Shown here piece after piece: positions 45,629-55,019 of a stretch of DNA of 64,000 nucleotides. The DNA comes from Sphingomonas sp. AX6. GTDB lineage: Bacteria; Pseudomonadota; Alphaproteobacteria; Sphingomonadales; Sphingomonadaceae. The notes under the pieces are model-generated. The model was not told the DNA's origin. It saw nothing but the letters and a program-made list of their open reading frames with translations, and did no database searches. A program made the position numbers and the translations under genes. Location: NCBI RefSeq assembly GCF_902506605.1, contig NZ_LR733979.1:383468-447467 (forward strand). The letters run 5' to 3'. Positions within the stretch are counted from its first letter, which is position 1. Each line of letters opens with the position of its first letter.

Positions 45629-46375
45629 CTACAAAACCCCATCCCAGACCAGTTTGGCGCCCACCGCGATCATCAACACATAGATTGCGGTATAGAACCG
45701 CGCTGCGCTCACCCGGCGCACCAGCCATACGCCTGCAAAGGTTGATGCGATCGCCACCGGCATCAACACGGCCGCGGTCAGCATATTCTCACGCGTGAAC
45801 TGGCCCAGCGCAGCATAGGCGGGCACTTTGAGCCAATTGACCGCGAAGAAAAAGAACGCGCTGGTGCCGACCAGCATGTCGCGCGTCAATTGGCGGGGCA
45901 GCACCCAGAACTGAAACGGCGGCGCGCCGGCATGGGCGATCTGGCTGGTGAAGCCCGATGCCACACCGAACGCCTGTCCGCTCCATCCCGGCAAATGTCG
46001 GGGCGCGGGTGGATCGCCGCGTTCGACCCAAAGCCGATACGCGCCGAACAGAATCGAGATCGCGCCCACCGCCGCCATCACCGCGGCAGGCGACACGCTG
46101 GCGGCATAGAAATAGCCGACACCGATGCCGAGCGCCGCCCCCGGGAGCATCGCCCGGATCACGCTCCAATCGATGCTGCGGCGAAACGCCCAGACGCTGA
46201 CCACATCCTGCACCATCAGGATGGGGAGCAGGATCGCGGCGGCCTGAACCGGATCGACCGCGAACAACAGCATCGGCAGCGACAGCGCGCCCATTCCCGA
46301 AAACCCGCCCTTGGCAAGGCCGAGCAGGATCACCGCAGGGACCGCGAGCAGATAAAAAATCGGATCGGACAGCAT
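45629..46375 (-). CDS. TSUP (TauE/SafE) family permease
   Basis: 248-residue permease with seven to eight helices. The TSUP hallmarks are the two repeats beginning LLGLAKGGFSGMGALSLPML and GVASGFTSQIAHAGAPPFQF, plus VNWLKVPAYAALGQFTRENM. The family exports or imports sulfite, sulfoacetate or other organosulfur anions; the substrate here is unknown. The ATG at 46375 (MLSDPIFYLL) is preferred; a start nine codons upstream is possible. Confidence 0.88.
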   Translation of the reverse strand: MLSDPIFYLLAVPAVILLGLAKGGFSGMGALSLPMLLFAVDPVQAAAILLPILMVQDVVSVWAFRRSIDWSVIRAMLPGAALGIGVGYFYAASVSPAAVMAAVGAISILFGAYRLWVERGDPPAPRHLPGWSGQAFGVASGFTSQIAHAGAPPFQFWVLPRQLTRDMLVGTSAFFFFAVNWLKVPAYAALGQFTRENMLTAAVLMPVAIASTFAGVWLVRRVSAARFYTAIYVLMIAVGAKLVWDGVL

Positions 46376-46462
46376 CGTTTTTTCGCCTAGCACGCGCGAC
46401 AAAGATTGCGAGCGCCAGGAAATTGGGCATTAAGGGCTTAGGTCGCGTGTAACGGAGTAACG

Positions 46463-46774
46463 ATGCGTCATCCTTCTGACGGTGCGCTGGGCGAGAATCG
46501 CCGCGCGCTGCGCCAGCCGATCGCGGTCACCGCGCAGATTCGCGATGGCCGGGGTCCGAAATTCGCCTGTCGGCTGCTCGATCTGTCGACCACTGGCTTT
46601 CGTGCGGAAGCGGTGCACCCATTGAGCATCGGCGACACCGTCTGGGTGACGCTTCCCGGCATGAGCGGGCTGGAGGCGGAAGTCGCTTGGCGCGACGAAT
46701 TCACCATCGGCTGCCGCTTCAAACAGCCGCTATACGGCCCGATCTTCGACAATCTGATCCGCGCGAACGGTTAG
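46463..46774 (+). CDS. PilZ domain protein
   Basis: 103 residues consisting of one PilZ domain. The c-di-GMP motif is partly recognisable: ENRRALRQPI (RxxxR) and LDLSTTGFRAEA, a (D/N)xSxxG match, followed by TVWVTLPGMSGLEAEVAWRD and TIGCRFKQPL. It probably binds cyclic di-GMP, with unknown target. Convergent with the next gene, overlapping by 4 bases. Confidence 0.88.
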   Translation: MRHPSDGALGENRRALRQPIAVTAQIRDGRGPKFACRLLDLSTTGFRAEAVHPLSIGDTVWVTLPGMSGLEAEVAWRDEFTIGCRFKQPLYGPIFDNLIRANG

Positions 46775-47166
46775 CGCTCGGCGATCCGCGCCAGCAACGC
46801 GGTGATTCGCAGCAGTACCAGCAACGCCGCGGCCATGAACCCGGCGAGTGCCAGCACCGCATAGGTCAGCGATTCGAGCCAACGGGCGATTTCTCCGTCC
46901 TGCGCGTCGCTCGCGGACAGGGCGGCGAGCACGCCGGTTTCGTCTGCGGAAGCAAACGGTGCTTCGCTGGCGATGCGTTCGCCCGGTTCGATTGGCGGCG
47001 TCTCGGGCATCTCGAAGCGCTCGGCAACGTTCTCGCTGCCGGGTCGCGAGGGTGATGATGTTCCGTGGATGTTGGACACCGATGCGACCGAGGCGATGAT
47101 CGACAGCGTCGCCAGCCCCGCCATCACCAGCAACAGCGTGCGGCCCAGCCAGTCGAACACCCTCAT
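46771..47166 (-). CDS. Hypothetical protein with two membrane helices
   Basis: 131 residues: an N-terminal helix (about 10-30: LLLVMAGLATLSIIASVASV), an acidic loop (SRPGSENVAERFEMPETPPI) and a C-terminal helix (about 100-122: AVLALAGFMAAALLVLLRIT). No known domain. Its ATG overlaps the crtZ stop (ATGA), so it is very likely co-translated with crtZ. Confidence 0.7.
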   Translation of the reverse strand: MRVFDWLGRTLLLVMAGLATLSIIASVASVSNIHGTSSPSRPGSENVAERFEMPETPPIEPGERIASEAPFASADETGVLAALSASDAQDGEIARWLESLTYAVLALAGFMAAALLVLLRITALLARIAER

Positions 47167-47699
47167 GCGGCCAGATCGTCCGCGGGTTCGGGGGCCAGAT
47201 TGCGCCCGACCGGCGCGCGCACCCCCGCATGGCCACGAAGCTTGAGTTCCGCCTTGAGCGACTCGGGTTTGGGTGCCCACAAAAACCCGAAGCTGACCGT
47301 ACCGTGCTTGGTCTCCACCACATGGTGCAGCCGGTGCGCCTGGATGATGCGTTTCATATAATCGGATTTGGGCAGATAGCGGTGGTTCAGGCGCTTGTGG
47401 ACGATGACGTCGTGAAACCCGAAATAGATCGCGCCATACGCCGCGATGCCCGCACCGACCCACGCATAACCGACCCACCAGCCAAGCTGCACCCCGCCCA
47501 GCAACAACACGATGCTGGGGATGGCAAAAATCACGGCATAGAGGTCGTTCAATTCCCAATTGCCGGTGCGCGGTTCGTGATGGCTCTTGTGCAGGAACCA
47601 GCCGATACCGTGCATCACCCAGCGGTGCATGACGTAAGCGAACACCTCCATCGCAAGGATGGTGCCGAGGAACAACAGGATGCCGAGCGACCAGTGCAT
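47163..47699 (-). CDS. crtZ: Beta-carotene 3-hydroxylase CrtZ
   Basis: Membrane di-iron hydroxylase of 178 residues that converts beta-carotene to zeaxanthin. All four histidine clusters are present: MHRWVMHGIG, LHKSHHEPRTG, FHDVIVHKRLNHR and QAHRLHHVVETKHG. Three to four helices, starting LGILLFLGTILAMEVFAYVM. The ATG at 47699 begins at MHWSLG; an ATG three codons upstream is also possible. The other carotenoid genes (crtE, B, I, Y) are not nearby, as is usual for crtZ in sphingomonads. It is divergent from sucC. Confidence 0.94.
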   Translation of the reverse strand: MHWSLGILLFLGTILAMEVFAYVMHRWVMHGIGWFLHKSHHEPRTGNWELNDLYAVIFAIPSIVLLLGGVQLGWWVGYAWVGAGIAAYGAIYFGFHDVIVHKRLNHRYLPKSDYMKRIIQAHRLHHVVETKHGTVSFGFLWAPKPESLKAELKLRGHAGVRAPVGRNLAPEPADDLAA

Positions 47700-47844
47700 C
47701 GCCCCCATATAGGCTAGCCGTCGCGACGCGTCACCCGGTGCGATCATCGCCAGCGTGATTCTAAAAGGCTGCGGGGTGGATTCGCCCGCCCCGATATGCT
47801 TTAGGCCCAAGCAAACCCGCTTTTCGAAAAGGTCAGGCGCACTC

Positions 47845-49044
47845 ATGAACATTCACGAATATCAGGCCAAGGAATTGCTGGCGAAATTCGGCGTCCCTGT
47901 CCCCGCAGGCTATGCCGCGCTGACCGTCGAGGAAGCCGTCGCCGCGTCGAAAAAGCTGCCCGGACCGCTTTACGTCGTGAAGGCGCAGATTCACGCGGGT
48001 GGCCGCGGCAAGGGCAAGTTCGTCGAACTCGGCCCCGACGCCAAGGGCGGCGTCCGCCTGGCAAAGACCGAGGACGAAGTCCGCGCGGCGGCGACCGACA
48101 TGCTCGGCAATACGCTGGTGACGATCCAGACCGGCGACGCGGGCAAGCAAGTCAACCGCCTGTACGTCACCGACGGCGTCGATATCGCCAAGGAATTCTA
48201 CCTCGCGCTGTTGGTCAATCGCGCCACCGGCCGTGTGTCGATGGTCGCATCGACCGAAGGCGGCATGGACATCGAAGCGGTCGCGCACGACACGCCCGAA
48301 AAGATTCACTCGATCGACATCGACACCGCGACCGGCTTCATGCCGCATCATGGCCGTGCTGTCGCTGCCGCGCTTGAGCTGACCGGCGACCTCGCCAAGC
48401 AGGCCGCATCGACTGCATCGAAGCTGTACGACGCGTTCCTGGGCACCGATGCCGAGCAGATCGAGATCAATCCGCTGGCCGTCACCGACGACAACAAGCT
48501 GATGGTGCTCGACGCCAAGGTCGCGTTCGACGGCAATTCGATGTTCCGTCACAAGGATTTGATGGAACTGCGCGACGAGACCGAGGAAGACCCCGCCGAA
48601 CTCGAAGCGTCCAAATACGACTTGGCCTATATCAAGCTGGACGGCGACATCGGCTGCATGGTCAATGGCGCGGGTCTCGCCATGGCGACGATGGACATCA
48701 TCAAGCTGAACGGCATGTTCCCGGCCAACTTCCTCGACGTCGGCGGCGGCGCTTCGAAGGAGAAGGTGACCGCGGCGTTCAAGATCATCCTCGCCGATCC
48801 GAATGTGAAGGGCATCCTCGTCAACATCTTCGGCGGGATCATGAAGTGCGACATCATCGCCGAAGGGATCGTCGCGGCGGCGAAGGAAGTGAACCTTTCG
48901 GTGCCGCTGGTCGTTCGCCTGGAAGGCACCAATGTCGAAAAGGGCAAGGACATCCTGGCCAATTCCGGCCTCGCCATCGTTCCCGCGAACGATCTGGGCG
49001 ATGCCGCGAAGAAGATCGTCGCAGAGGTGCAGAAGGCGGCTTAA
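47845..49044 (+). CDS. sucC: Succinate-CoA ligase, beta subunit SucC
   Basis: TCA-cycle enzyme making succinate and ATP or GTP from succinyl-CoA. The 399 residues have the ATP-grasp start [83 protein letters not shown] and [15 protein letters not shown]. The family usually has sucD next; here etfB follows after a hairpin, so sucD must lie elsewhere. The ATG at 47845 starts the conserved N-terminus. Confidence 0.97.
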   Translation: MNIHEYQAKELLAKFGVPVPAGYAALTVEEAVAASKKLPGPLYVVKAQIHAGGRGKGKFVELGPDAKGGVRLAKTEDEVRAAATDMLGNTLVTIQTGDAGKQVNRLYVTDGVDIAKEFYLALLVNRATGRVSMVASTEGGMDIEAVAHDTPEKIHSIDIDTATGFMPHHGRAVAAALELTGDLAKQAASTASKLYDAFLGTDAEQIEINPLAVTDDNKLMVLDAKVAFDGNSMFRHKDLMELRDETEEDPAELEASKYDLAYIKLDGDIGCMVNGAGLAMATMDIIKLNGMFPANFLDVGGGASKEKVTAAFKIILADPNVKGILVNIFGGIMKCDIIAEGIVAAAKEVNLSVPLVVRLEGTNVEKGKDILANSGLAIVPANDLGDAAKKIVAEVQKAA

Positions 49045-49071
49045 GCCTTCGTCCGAACGGTACGAATTTCT

Positions 49072-49094
49072 CCCCCGCACCCCACGTGCGGGGG
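49072..49094. repeat. Short GC-rich hairpin between sucC and etfB
   Basis: Nine-base perfect stem CCCCCGCAC / GTGCGGGGG with a 5-base loop. No T-run follows on either strand, so it is better seen as a small palindromic repeat than as a terminator. Confidence 0.6.
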
Positions 49095-49140
49095 CCAGCC
49101 TTCCTCCCCAGGAACGGTTGGGACATGGGAGAGAGATCGA

Positions 49141-49890
49141 ATGAAAGTGTTGGTCCCGGTCAAGCGCGTGCTTGACTATAACGTAAAGCCCCGCGTGAAG
49201 GCGGACGGATCGGGCGTCGATCTGGCGAACGTCAAGATGTCGATGAATCCGTTCGACGAGATCGCGGTCGAGGAAGCCATCCGCCTGAAGGAAAAGGGCG
49301 CGGTGACCGAAATCATCGCAGTGTCGATCGGTGAGGCCAAGTCGCAGGAAACTTTGCGCACCGCGCTCGCAATGGGTGCGGATCGTGCGATCCTGATCAC
49401 GGCGGAAGAACGCGTCGAGCCACTGGGTGTCGCCAAATTGCTCGCCAAGGTTGTCGAGGAAGAACAACCGCAGCTGGTCATCCTGGGCAAGCAGGCGATC
49501 GACGACGACAACAACCAGACCGGCCAGATGCTTGCGGCACTGCTTGGCTGGGGCCAGGGCACGTTTGCATCCAAGGTCGAGATCGAGGGCGAAGCCGCAA
49601 AGGTCACGCGCGAAGTTGATGGCGGGTTGGAGACGGTATCGCTCAATCTGCCCGCGATCGTCACCACCGACCTTCGTCTTAACGAGCCGCGCTATGCGTC
49701 GCTCCCGAACATCATGAAGGCGAAATCCAAGCCGCTCGCGAACAAGACGCCTGCCGATTACGGCGTGGACGTTTCCGCCCGGCTGACCACGCTCAAGGTC
49801 GTCGAGCCCGCCAAGCGCAGCGCGGGTGTGAAGGTCGCGGACGTGGACGAACTGGTCGCCAAGCTCAAGTCGATGGGAGTTGCCAAGTGA
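49141..49890 (+). CDS. etfB: Electron transfer flavoprotein, beta subunit EtfB
   Basis: AMP-binding subunit of ETF, which passes electrons from acyl-CoA dehydrogenases to ETF:quinone oxidoreductase. The 249 residues carry [39 protein letters not shown], the AMP-site segment [20 protein letters not shown] and the recognition loop [20 protein letters not shown]. Its stop overlaps the etfA GTG start. Confidence 0.97.
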   Translation: MKVLVPVKRVLDYNVKPRVKADGSGVDLANVKMSMNPFDEIAVEEAIRLKEKGAVTEIIAVSIGEAKSQETLRTALAMGADRAILITAEERVEPLGVAKLLAKVVEEEQPQLVILGKQAIDDDNNQTGQMLAALLGWGQGTFASKVEIEGEAAKVTREVDGGLETVSLNLPAIVTTDLRLNEPRYASLPNIMKAKSKPLANKTPADYGVDVSARLTTLKVVEPAKRSAGVKVADVDELVAKLKSMGVAK

Positions 49891-50816
49891 AGACGCTCGT
49901 CTGGGTCGAACACGACAACGCATCCGTGAAGGATGCCACCCTCGCCGCGGTCACCGCCGCATCGCAACTGGGTGAAGTGCATCTGCTGGTCGCAGGGCAA
50001 GGCTGCGGCGCGGTTGCCGAACAGGCTGCCAAGATCGCTGGCGTGGGCAAGGTCCATGTCGCCGACGACGCGGCTTACGGCCATGCGCTCGCTGAAAACA
50101 TCGCGCCTTTGGTGGTCGAACTGATGGGTCATCACGACGCGTTCGTGGTGCCCGCGACCACCACCGGGAAGAATGTCGCGCCGCGCGTCGCCGCTTTGCT
50201 CGACGTGATGCAGATCAGCGACATCCTGTCGGTCGAAAGCGAAGACACGTTCACGCGGCCCATCTATGCGGGCAACGCGATCGCGACCGTTCAGTCCAAG
50301 GATGCCAAAAAGGTCATCACCGTACGCGGCACCGCGTTCGAAAAGGCCGCGATGGAAGGCGGATCGGGTAAGGTCGAGGCGGTGTCGTCGACCGGCGACA
50401 AGGGCCTGTCGAGCTTCGTCTCGCAGGAAATCGCCAAGTCCGAGCGGCCGGAATTGACCAGCGCCAAGGTGATCGTCTCGGGCGGTCGTGCGCTGGGTTC
50501 GGGCGATCAGTTCCATGCGCTGATCGATCCGCTGGCGGACAAATTGGGCGCAGCCGTCGGCGCGAGCCGTGCGGCCGTCGATGCGGGCTATGCCCCCAAC
50601 GACTATCAGGTCGGCCAGACCGGCAAGATCGTGGCCCCCGAAGTCTATATCGCGATCGGCATTTCGGGCGCGATTCAGCATCTGGCGGGCATGAAGGATT
50701 CCAAGACCATCATCGCCATCAACAAGGATGAGGACGCACCGATCTTCCAGGTCGCGGATTACGGGCTGGTGGGCGATCTGTTCAAGGTCGTGCCGGAACT
50801 GACTGAAAAGTTGTGA
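49887..50816 (+). CDS. etfA: Electron transfer flavoprotein, alpha subunit EtfA
   Basis: FAD-binding partner of EtfB, 309 residues. The C-terminal FAD domain has [80 protein letters not shown] and the final [18 protein letters not shown] start at 49887 in a GTGA overlap with etfB, so the subunits are translationally coupled. Confidence 0.97.
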   Translation: MKTLVWVEHDNASVKDATLAAVTAASQLGEVHLLVAGQGCGAVAEQAAKIAGVGKVHVADDAAYGHALAENIAPLVVELMGHHDAFVVPATTTGKNVAPRVAALLDVMQISDILSVESEDTFTRPIYAGNAIATVQSKDAKKVITVRGTAFEKAAMEGGSGKVEAVSSTGDKGLSSFVSQEIAKSERPELTSAKVIVSGGRALGSGDQFHALIDPLADKLGAAVGASRAAVDAGYAPNDYQVGQTGKIVAPEVYIAIGISGAIQHLAGMKDSKTIIAINKDEDAPIFQVADYGLVGDLFKVVPELTEKL

Positions 50817-50817
50817 C

Positions 50818-50952
50818 GGTGCGAGCGGGATAGCGGCACGCTATCCCGCGGTCGCAGTCGGTCAAGGGCTAGACTGCGACGCACCGGCACGGCCGGCGGG
50901 GCTGCAGCCCCGACCGACGGGACGGGACTTGCTCCCGCGGTGTTGCCGCACC
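50818..50952 (+). other. Highly structured intergenic segment between etfA and the HNH gene
   Basis: Directly after the etfA stop. GGTGCG (50818-50823) can pair with CGCACC (50880-50885), closing two hairpins: a perfect 11-bp stem with a 3-base loop (50825-50849) and a 7-bp stem (50853-50859 with 50872-50878). Further palindromes follow (GGGGCTGCAGCCCC at 50898-50911; a GCGG/CCGC hairpin near 50938-50949). No T-run marks it as a simple terminator. It may be a repeat, an insertion scar or a structured RNA. Confidence 0.5.
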
Positions 50953-50991
50953 AAACAGAAGCATTGAGGTGGGGCGATTAGGGAAAACGCG

Positions 50992-51888
50992 GTGGCGAAT
51001 GGCGTCTTTATCCACCGCGAGGATTCAATCTATCGCGATACACCGTCTGAGCGATATCATTTCCCGAAATCTTACCTCAGTCGCGCCGAAAAATGTGTCG
51101 GCGATTGGATCCTATATTATGAGCCGGTGAAGGTTAGAAATACCAAAGGATACTGGGCGGTTGCAAAGGTTGCGGCGATAGTGCCCGATCCCGAGGATCA
51201 AAATATGTTCTACGCCATGATCGAGCCGGGTGAGTTCGTTCAGTTTGGTTCAAACGTTCCATTCACCATTGACGGTGCGGTAGTCGAACAGGGACTACTT
51301 AATGACGTCGGTATTCTGTCAGGACGTGCGCAATCTGCTGTTCGGCCGCTCAATCGGGAGGATTTCGTCCGGATCGTAAAGCTTGGTCTGACGGCTGAAG
51401 ACGACTTACTCCCTCGGACTGCTTGGTACTCCGAAAACGGACTGCTCCGAGAAGATCGAGTGGCATTTGAATACGGTGAACGCGAGCGTGTTCCACAATT
51501 ATCGTCACGGGTTGCACGCGATCGAGCGTTTCGCCGGACCGTTCTAAGGGCCTACGACGAGCGTTGTACGTTGACTGGGCTAAAGCTGATCAACGGTGGA
51601 GGCCGTGCGGAAGTGGAGGCTGCACACATCCGCCCCGTTGCCGCGAACGGGCCTGACATTGTGACAAATGGGCTAGCGCTTTCAGGCACGGTTCATTGGA
51701 TGTTCGATCGCGGGCTAGTTTCGGTAGCTGACGACCTTACAATTTTAGTTTCGCGGCACGTAAACGACCGCGACGGGGTAACAAGCTTATTGAATCGCGA
51801 CGGTCGCGCCCGATTGCCCAGCAATCCCTCGGAGCGCCCGCATCCGCATTTCTTGGAATGGCATCGACAAAACTGCTTCAAAAACTAA
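50992..51888 (+). CDS. HNH endonuclease with N-terminal PUA/EVE-like domain, candidate modification-dependent restriction enzyme
   Basis: 298 residues. The N-terminal part (about 1-130) has aromatic- and charge-rich segments RYHFPKSYLSRAEKCVGDWI, LYYEPVKVRN, YWAVAKVAAIVPDPEDQNMF that recall PUA-superfamily (EVE-like) base-reading domains. The C-terminal part (about 180-260) is an HNH nuclease: YDERCTLTGL, EAAHIRPVAANGPD (His212), VTNGLALSGTVHWMFDRGL (Asn226, His235). The gene is clearly more AT-rich than its neighbours in third positions, suggesting transfer. It has a GTG start and no methylase partner nearby. By architecture it may cut DNA carrying modified bases, as phage defence; not proven. 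Confidence 0.85.
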   Translation: MANGVFIHREDSIYRDTPSERYHFPKSYLSRAEKCVGDWILYYEPVKVRNTKGYWAVAKVAAIVPDPEDQNMFYAMIEPGEFVQFGSNVPFTIDGAVVEQGLLNDVGILSGRAQSAVRPLNREDFVRIVKLGLTAEDDLLPRTAWYSENGLLREDRVAFEYGERERVPQLSSRVARDRAFRRTVLRAYDERCTLTGLKLINGGGRAEVEAAHIRPVAANGPDIVTNGLALSGTVHWMFDRGLVSVADDLTILVSRHVNDRDGVTSLLNRDGRARLPSNPSERPHPHFLEWHRQNCFKN

Positions 51889-51944
51889 CGACTGGAGTTG
51901 AAAGTCGGTGTTTACCTAAACCCACCAACCCCAGAAACAGGTAA

Positions 51945-51975
51945 GGCCCGTCGCTTTCGCGGCGGGCCTCCCTAG
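51945..51975 (+). terminator. Hairpin after the HNH gene
   Basis: GGCCCGTCGC / GCGGCGGGCC stem with loop TTTC (one mismatched pair), followed by TCCCT. It probably ends the HNH transcript. The rest of the 200-bp gap to the nhaA end shows no gene and remains more AT-rich than average. Confidence 0.6.
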
Positions 51976-52088
51976 ACGATCCGTGGCCGAAGCCTTGGTT
52001 CGTCATAATGCTTTTTCTTTCGATCAAGCCGTTACAAAACCATCGACATCGCTAAAGGTTCCGCGTTCGAGAAATTATTTTCAGCGGC

Positions 52089-53330
52089 TCAGAAATCCGG
52101 CTCCCCGGTTGCCTCCTGCTCGGCGTTGGTGCCCCGCTTTACCGGCGCCGTCCGAAGGACGAGATACCCGCCAATCGCCGACAGGATCGACCCGAACAGC
52201 ACGCCGATCTTCACATCGTCGATCAGCTCCGCATTGCCGGGAAAGGCGAGCCCGCCGATGAACAGGCTCATCGTGAAGCCGATCCCGGCGATCATCGACA
52301 TGCCGTAAATCTGACGCCAGCTGGTGCCGCGCGGCATCGTCCCAAGCCCCAGCTTTATTGCCACCCAGACGGTGCCGAAGATGCCGACCTGCTTGCCGAT
52401 GAACAAACCCGCGGCGATGCCGAGCGGCAGCGACTGGACCAGCACCGACGGCTCCACCCCCGCCAGGCTGACCCCGGCATTGGCGAACCCGAACAGGGGG
52501 ACGACGAAGAAGGCGGACGGCCCATGGAGCTTGTGCTCCAGCCGATGGAGCGGTGAATCGACCGCCTCGGGCGCGCCCGGCGTTTTCTTGATCGGGATCA
52601 TCATCGCCAGCGCGACGCCCGCGATCGTCGCATGGACGCCCGACAAAAACACGAAATACCAGAGCACCGCACCGAGCAACAGATAGGGCCATAGCTTCTG
52701 CACGCCGCTGCGCCCCATGACATACATGACGCCCATGATGAGGGCTGCGGCACCCAGCGCCAGCGACGAGATGCTTTCGGTATAGGCGATGGCGATGATC
52801 GCGACCGCGCCCATATCGTCGACGATCGCGACCGTGACCAAAAACAACTTAAGCGCGGTCGGCGCCCGCGGGCCGAGCAGCGCGAGCACGCCGATCGCAA
52901 AGGCGATGTCGGTCGCCGCCGGAATCGCCCAGCCATTGGTAAGCCCCGGCGTTCCCGAGCTAAGCCCTAGATAGACCAACGCCGGCACCAGCATCCCGCC
53001 TGCCGCCGCCAGGATCGGCAATCGCCGATGTTCCCAGGTGGCCAACCGTCCGTCGACGAACTCGCGCTTTATCTCCAGCCCGACGAGCAGGAAGAAAATC
53101 GCCATCAGCGCGTCGTTGATCCACAGATGGACGGTCATCGGACCGTATTTGGGAGAGATGACCGGCCCGGTTTCCCAGTGGAGGAAACCGAAATACGCCT
53201 CCGATATGCCGGGTAGATTGGCGAAGAGCATCGCCAGCGCAGCCGCCGCCATCAGGACGATGCCGCCCGATGCTTCGCTTTTCAGAAAATCGCGTAGTGC
53301 CGATTGCGGCCGCGTGGCTCGATTGGCCAT
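52089..53330 (-). CDS. nhaA: Na+/H+ antiporter NhaA
   Basis: 413-residue antiporter with about twelve helices that expels sodium in exchange for protons. Family features: LRDFLKSEASGGIVLMAAAA, LLVGLEIKREFVDGRL, the ion-binding segment VTVAIVDDMGAVAIIAIAYT (the adjacent aspartates), ATDIAFAIGVLALLGPRAP, and SLFIGGLAF near the end. The ATG at 53330 opens at MANRATRPQSALRDF; the much longer open frame upstream is the antisense of the DUF389 gene. Divergent from that gene with 84 bp between. Confidence 0.96.
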   Translation of the reverse strand: MANRATRPQSALRDFLKSEASGGIVLMAAAALAMLFANLPGISEAYFGFLHWETGPVISPKYGPMTVHLWINDALMAIFFLLVGLEIKREFVDGRLATWEHRRLPILAAAGGMLVPALVYLGLSSGTPGLTNGWAIPAATDIAFAIGVLALLGPRAPTALKLFLVTVAIVDDMGAVAIIAIAYTESISSLALGAAALIMGVMYVMGRSGVQKLWPYLLLGAVLWYFVFLSGVHATIAGVALAMMIPIKKTPGAPEAVDSPLHRLEHKLHGPSAFFVVPLFGFANAGVSLAGVEPSVLVQSLPLGIAAGLFIGKQVGIFGTVWVAIKLGLGTMPRGTSWRQIYGMSMIAGIGFTMSLFIGGLAFPGNAELIDDVKIGVLFGSILSAIGGYLVLRTAPVKRGTNAEQEATGEPDF

Positions 53331-53414
53331 GGTCGCTCCCTGTTTTGGTTTCGTCGCTGGATTGCCCCTTCCTACCGACTGGCGTCGGCGGGTCAAATCA
53401 CTTACGCCGCGGGC

Positions 53415-54911
53415 ATGGCTACGGTTCCCCTGAACGCGAACGATCCGCATCCCGTCCTGCATTGGTGGCGCAATCACGTCGTCGCGACGGTCGATCACAT
53501 GAAGGTCGTCGAGAAGGTCGAGGAAGAGGGTGGCTTCGACGGACGCTATGTGTTCATGACGCTGATGTCGGCGGGGATCGCAGTGCTGGGGCTGCTCTTG
53601 TCGTCGCCGGCGGTGGTGATCGGGGCGATGCTGATCTCGCCGCTGATGGGGCCGATCATCGGCCTGGGCTTCGGCGTGACCCTGTTCGATTCGCGCGAGA
53701 TCAAACGTGCGCTGATGGCGTTGGCGCTGGGTACGGTGCTGGCGATTCTGTTCACCGCGGCCATCGTGCTGATGTCGCCGCTCCAGACGCTGACCAGCGA
53801 GCTTGCCGCGCGCACCCGGCCCAACCTGTTCGATCTGCTGGTGGCGCTGTTTTCGGGGCTGGCCGGTGCCTATGCGATGATCCGCGGGCGCGAGGGTGCG
53901 GTCGTCGGCGTCGCCATCGCCACCGCGCTGATGCCGCCGCTCGCGACCGTGGGATATGGTCTGGCGACGTGGAACGGTACGGTGTTCTTCGGCGCGTTGC
54001 TGCTCTATTTCACCAACTTCATGGTAATCGCGGCATCGGCGGCGATCATGGCCCGACTGTACGGGTTCGGCCCGCGATTGTCGCCGCGACAATCGATGTT
54101 TCAGACCTTTGCAATGCTGGTCATCTTTGCTGTGCTCGCGGTGCCGCTGGGATTCACGCTGCGCCAGATCGCATGGGAAGCGACCGCGCAGCGCCAGGCA
54201 CGCGACGTGGTGGCGGCGGAATTCGGCGACAATTCTCGGGTCAGCCAGCTTGAGATCGATTATAGCAGCGAACCGGTTCAGGTGACCGCCACGGTCCTGA
54301 CCCCCGGCTTCATCCCCCAGGCCGAGCAGGAAGTGTCGGCGACGCTGGCCAAGGCGTTCAGTCGCCCGGTTGATGTGCAGATCGAACAGTTCCGCGTCGG
54401 CGTCGGCGATGCCGAGGCGACCCAGGTCGCCCGTGCCCAGGCCAACGAACAGGCGACGCGCGAGGCGCGAACGGTGACGCGGTTGGCCGAACAACTCGCA
54501 TTGGTCGCGGGCGTGCCTGCCGAGGCGGTGCTGCTCGACCGCGGCAATCGGCGCGCGGTGGTCAGCGCGAGTGCGCTGCCGGGCGCAAGCCTGGCATCCT
54601 ATCGCGCGCTGGAGCAGCGGGTCGGCGGGGCTGCGCAGGGCTGGTCGGTCGAACTGGTGCCGCCTGCGGTCGCGCCTGCCAGCGTGTCGTTCGGCGAGGA
54701 CGGACCGGACGCCCAGGGCCAGGCCGCGCTCCAGACCGCGATCTGGGCAGGGCGGCGATTGCGGCTGCCGCTGGGGGTGAGTGGGGCTGCGGACAATGCC
54801 GATGCGGTGGTCGCGGCGTTGATCGAGGCCGGGGTCGCGGCGGAGCGGTTGCCCGGCGGGGGGCCGGTGACGCTCCAGTGGCTGGCGCCGAGCGTGGAGG
54901 GGCAACCCTGA
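53415..54911 (+). CDS. DUF389 family membrane protein
   Basis: 498 residues. The membrane part (about 40-255) is DUF389: YVFMTLMSAGIAVLGLLLSS, VIGAMLISPLMGPIIGLGFG, GREGAVVGVAIATALMPPLA, YFTNFMVIAASAAIMARLYG. A large extracytoplasmic C-terminal region follows (about 275-498), containing an OmpA- or BON-like alpha/beta stretch (VTATVLTPGFIPQAEQEVSA) and a helical part with Arg/Ala/Glu repeats. Function unknown. It shares a divergent promoter region with nhaA, hinting at ion or pH stress, but this is only context. Confidence 0.85.
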   Translation: MATVPLNANDPHPVLHWWRNHVVATVDHMKVVEKVEEEGGFDGRYVFMTLMSAGIAVLGLLLSSPAVVIGAMLISPLMGPIIGLGFGVTLFDSREIKRALMALALGTVLAILFTAAIVLMSPLQTLTSELAARTRPNLFDLLVALFSGLAGAYAMIRGREGAVVGVAIATALMPPLATVGYGLATWNGTVFFGALLLYFTNFMVIAASAAIMARLYGFGPRLSPRQSMFQTFAMLVIFAVLAVPLGFTLRQIAWEATAQRQARDVVAAEFGDNSRVSQLEIDYSSEPVQVTATVLTPGFIPQAEQEVSATLAKAFSRPVDVQIEQFRVGVGDAEATQVARAQANEQATREARTVTRLAEQLALVAGVPAEAVLLDRGNRRAVVSASALPGASLASYRALEQRVGGAAQGWSVELVPPAVAPASVSFGEDGPDAQGQAALQTAIWAGRRLRLPLGVSGAADNADAVVAALIEAGVAAERLPGGGPVTLQWLAPSVEGQP

Positions 54912-54922
54912 CCCCGCTCCCT

Positions 54923-54993
54923 TTGGTTTCGAGCGAAGTCGAGAAACGCTTCCGATTGCTTAAGTCACGTTTCTCGACTTCGCTCGAAACCAA
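54923..54993. repeat. REP-like palindrome, family A copy 3
   Basis: Perfect inverted repeat; arms 54923-54948 and 54968-54993 (core GTTTCGAGCGAAGTCGAGAA ACG). The core is identical to copy 1. It lies 11 bases after the DUF389 stop, between convergent genes. Confidence 0.92.
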
Positions 54994-55019
54994 CGGATGG
55001 TGAGGATGGTTAGCTGTCC

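Noticed and set aside
47833..49923. 696-residue frame antisense to sucC and etfB
   Set aside because: Both sense genes are complete and well conserved; the antisense translation is Arg/Asp/His-rich and shows no motif.
50992..52088. Larger defence island around the HNH gene
   Set aside because: Both flanks are core genes (etfA and nhaA); only one accessory gene and about 300 bp of AT-richer spacer are present, so it is a single-gene insertion.
52089..54905. 938-residue open frame that contains nhaA at its C-terminal end
   Set aside because: Only the last 413 residues are NhaA, starting at a good ATG (53330). The rest is antisense to the DUF389 gene and has no domain.
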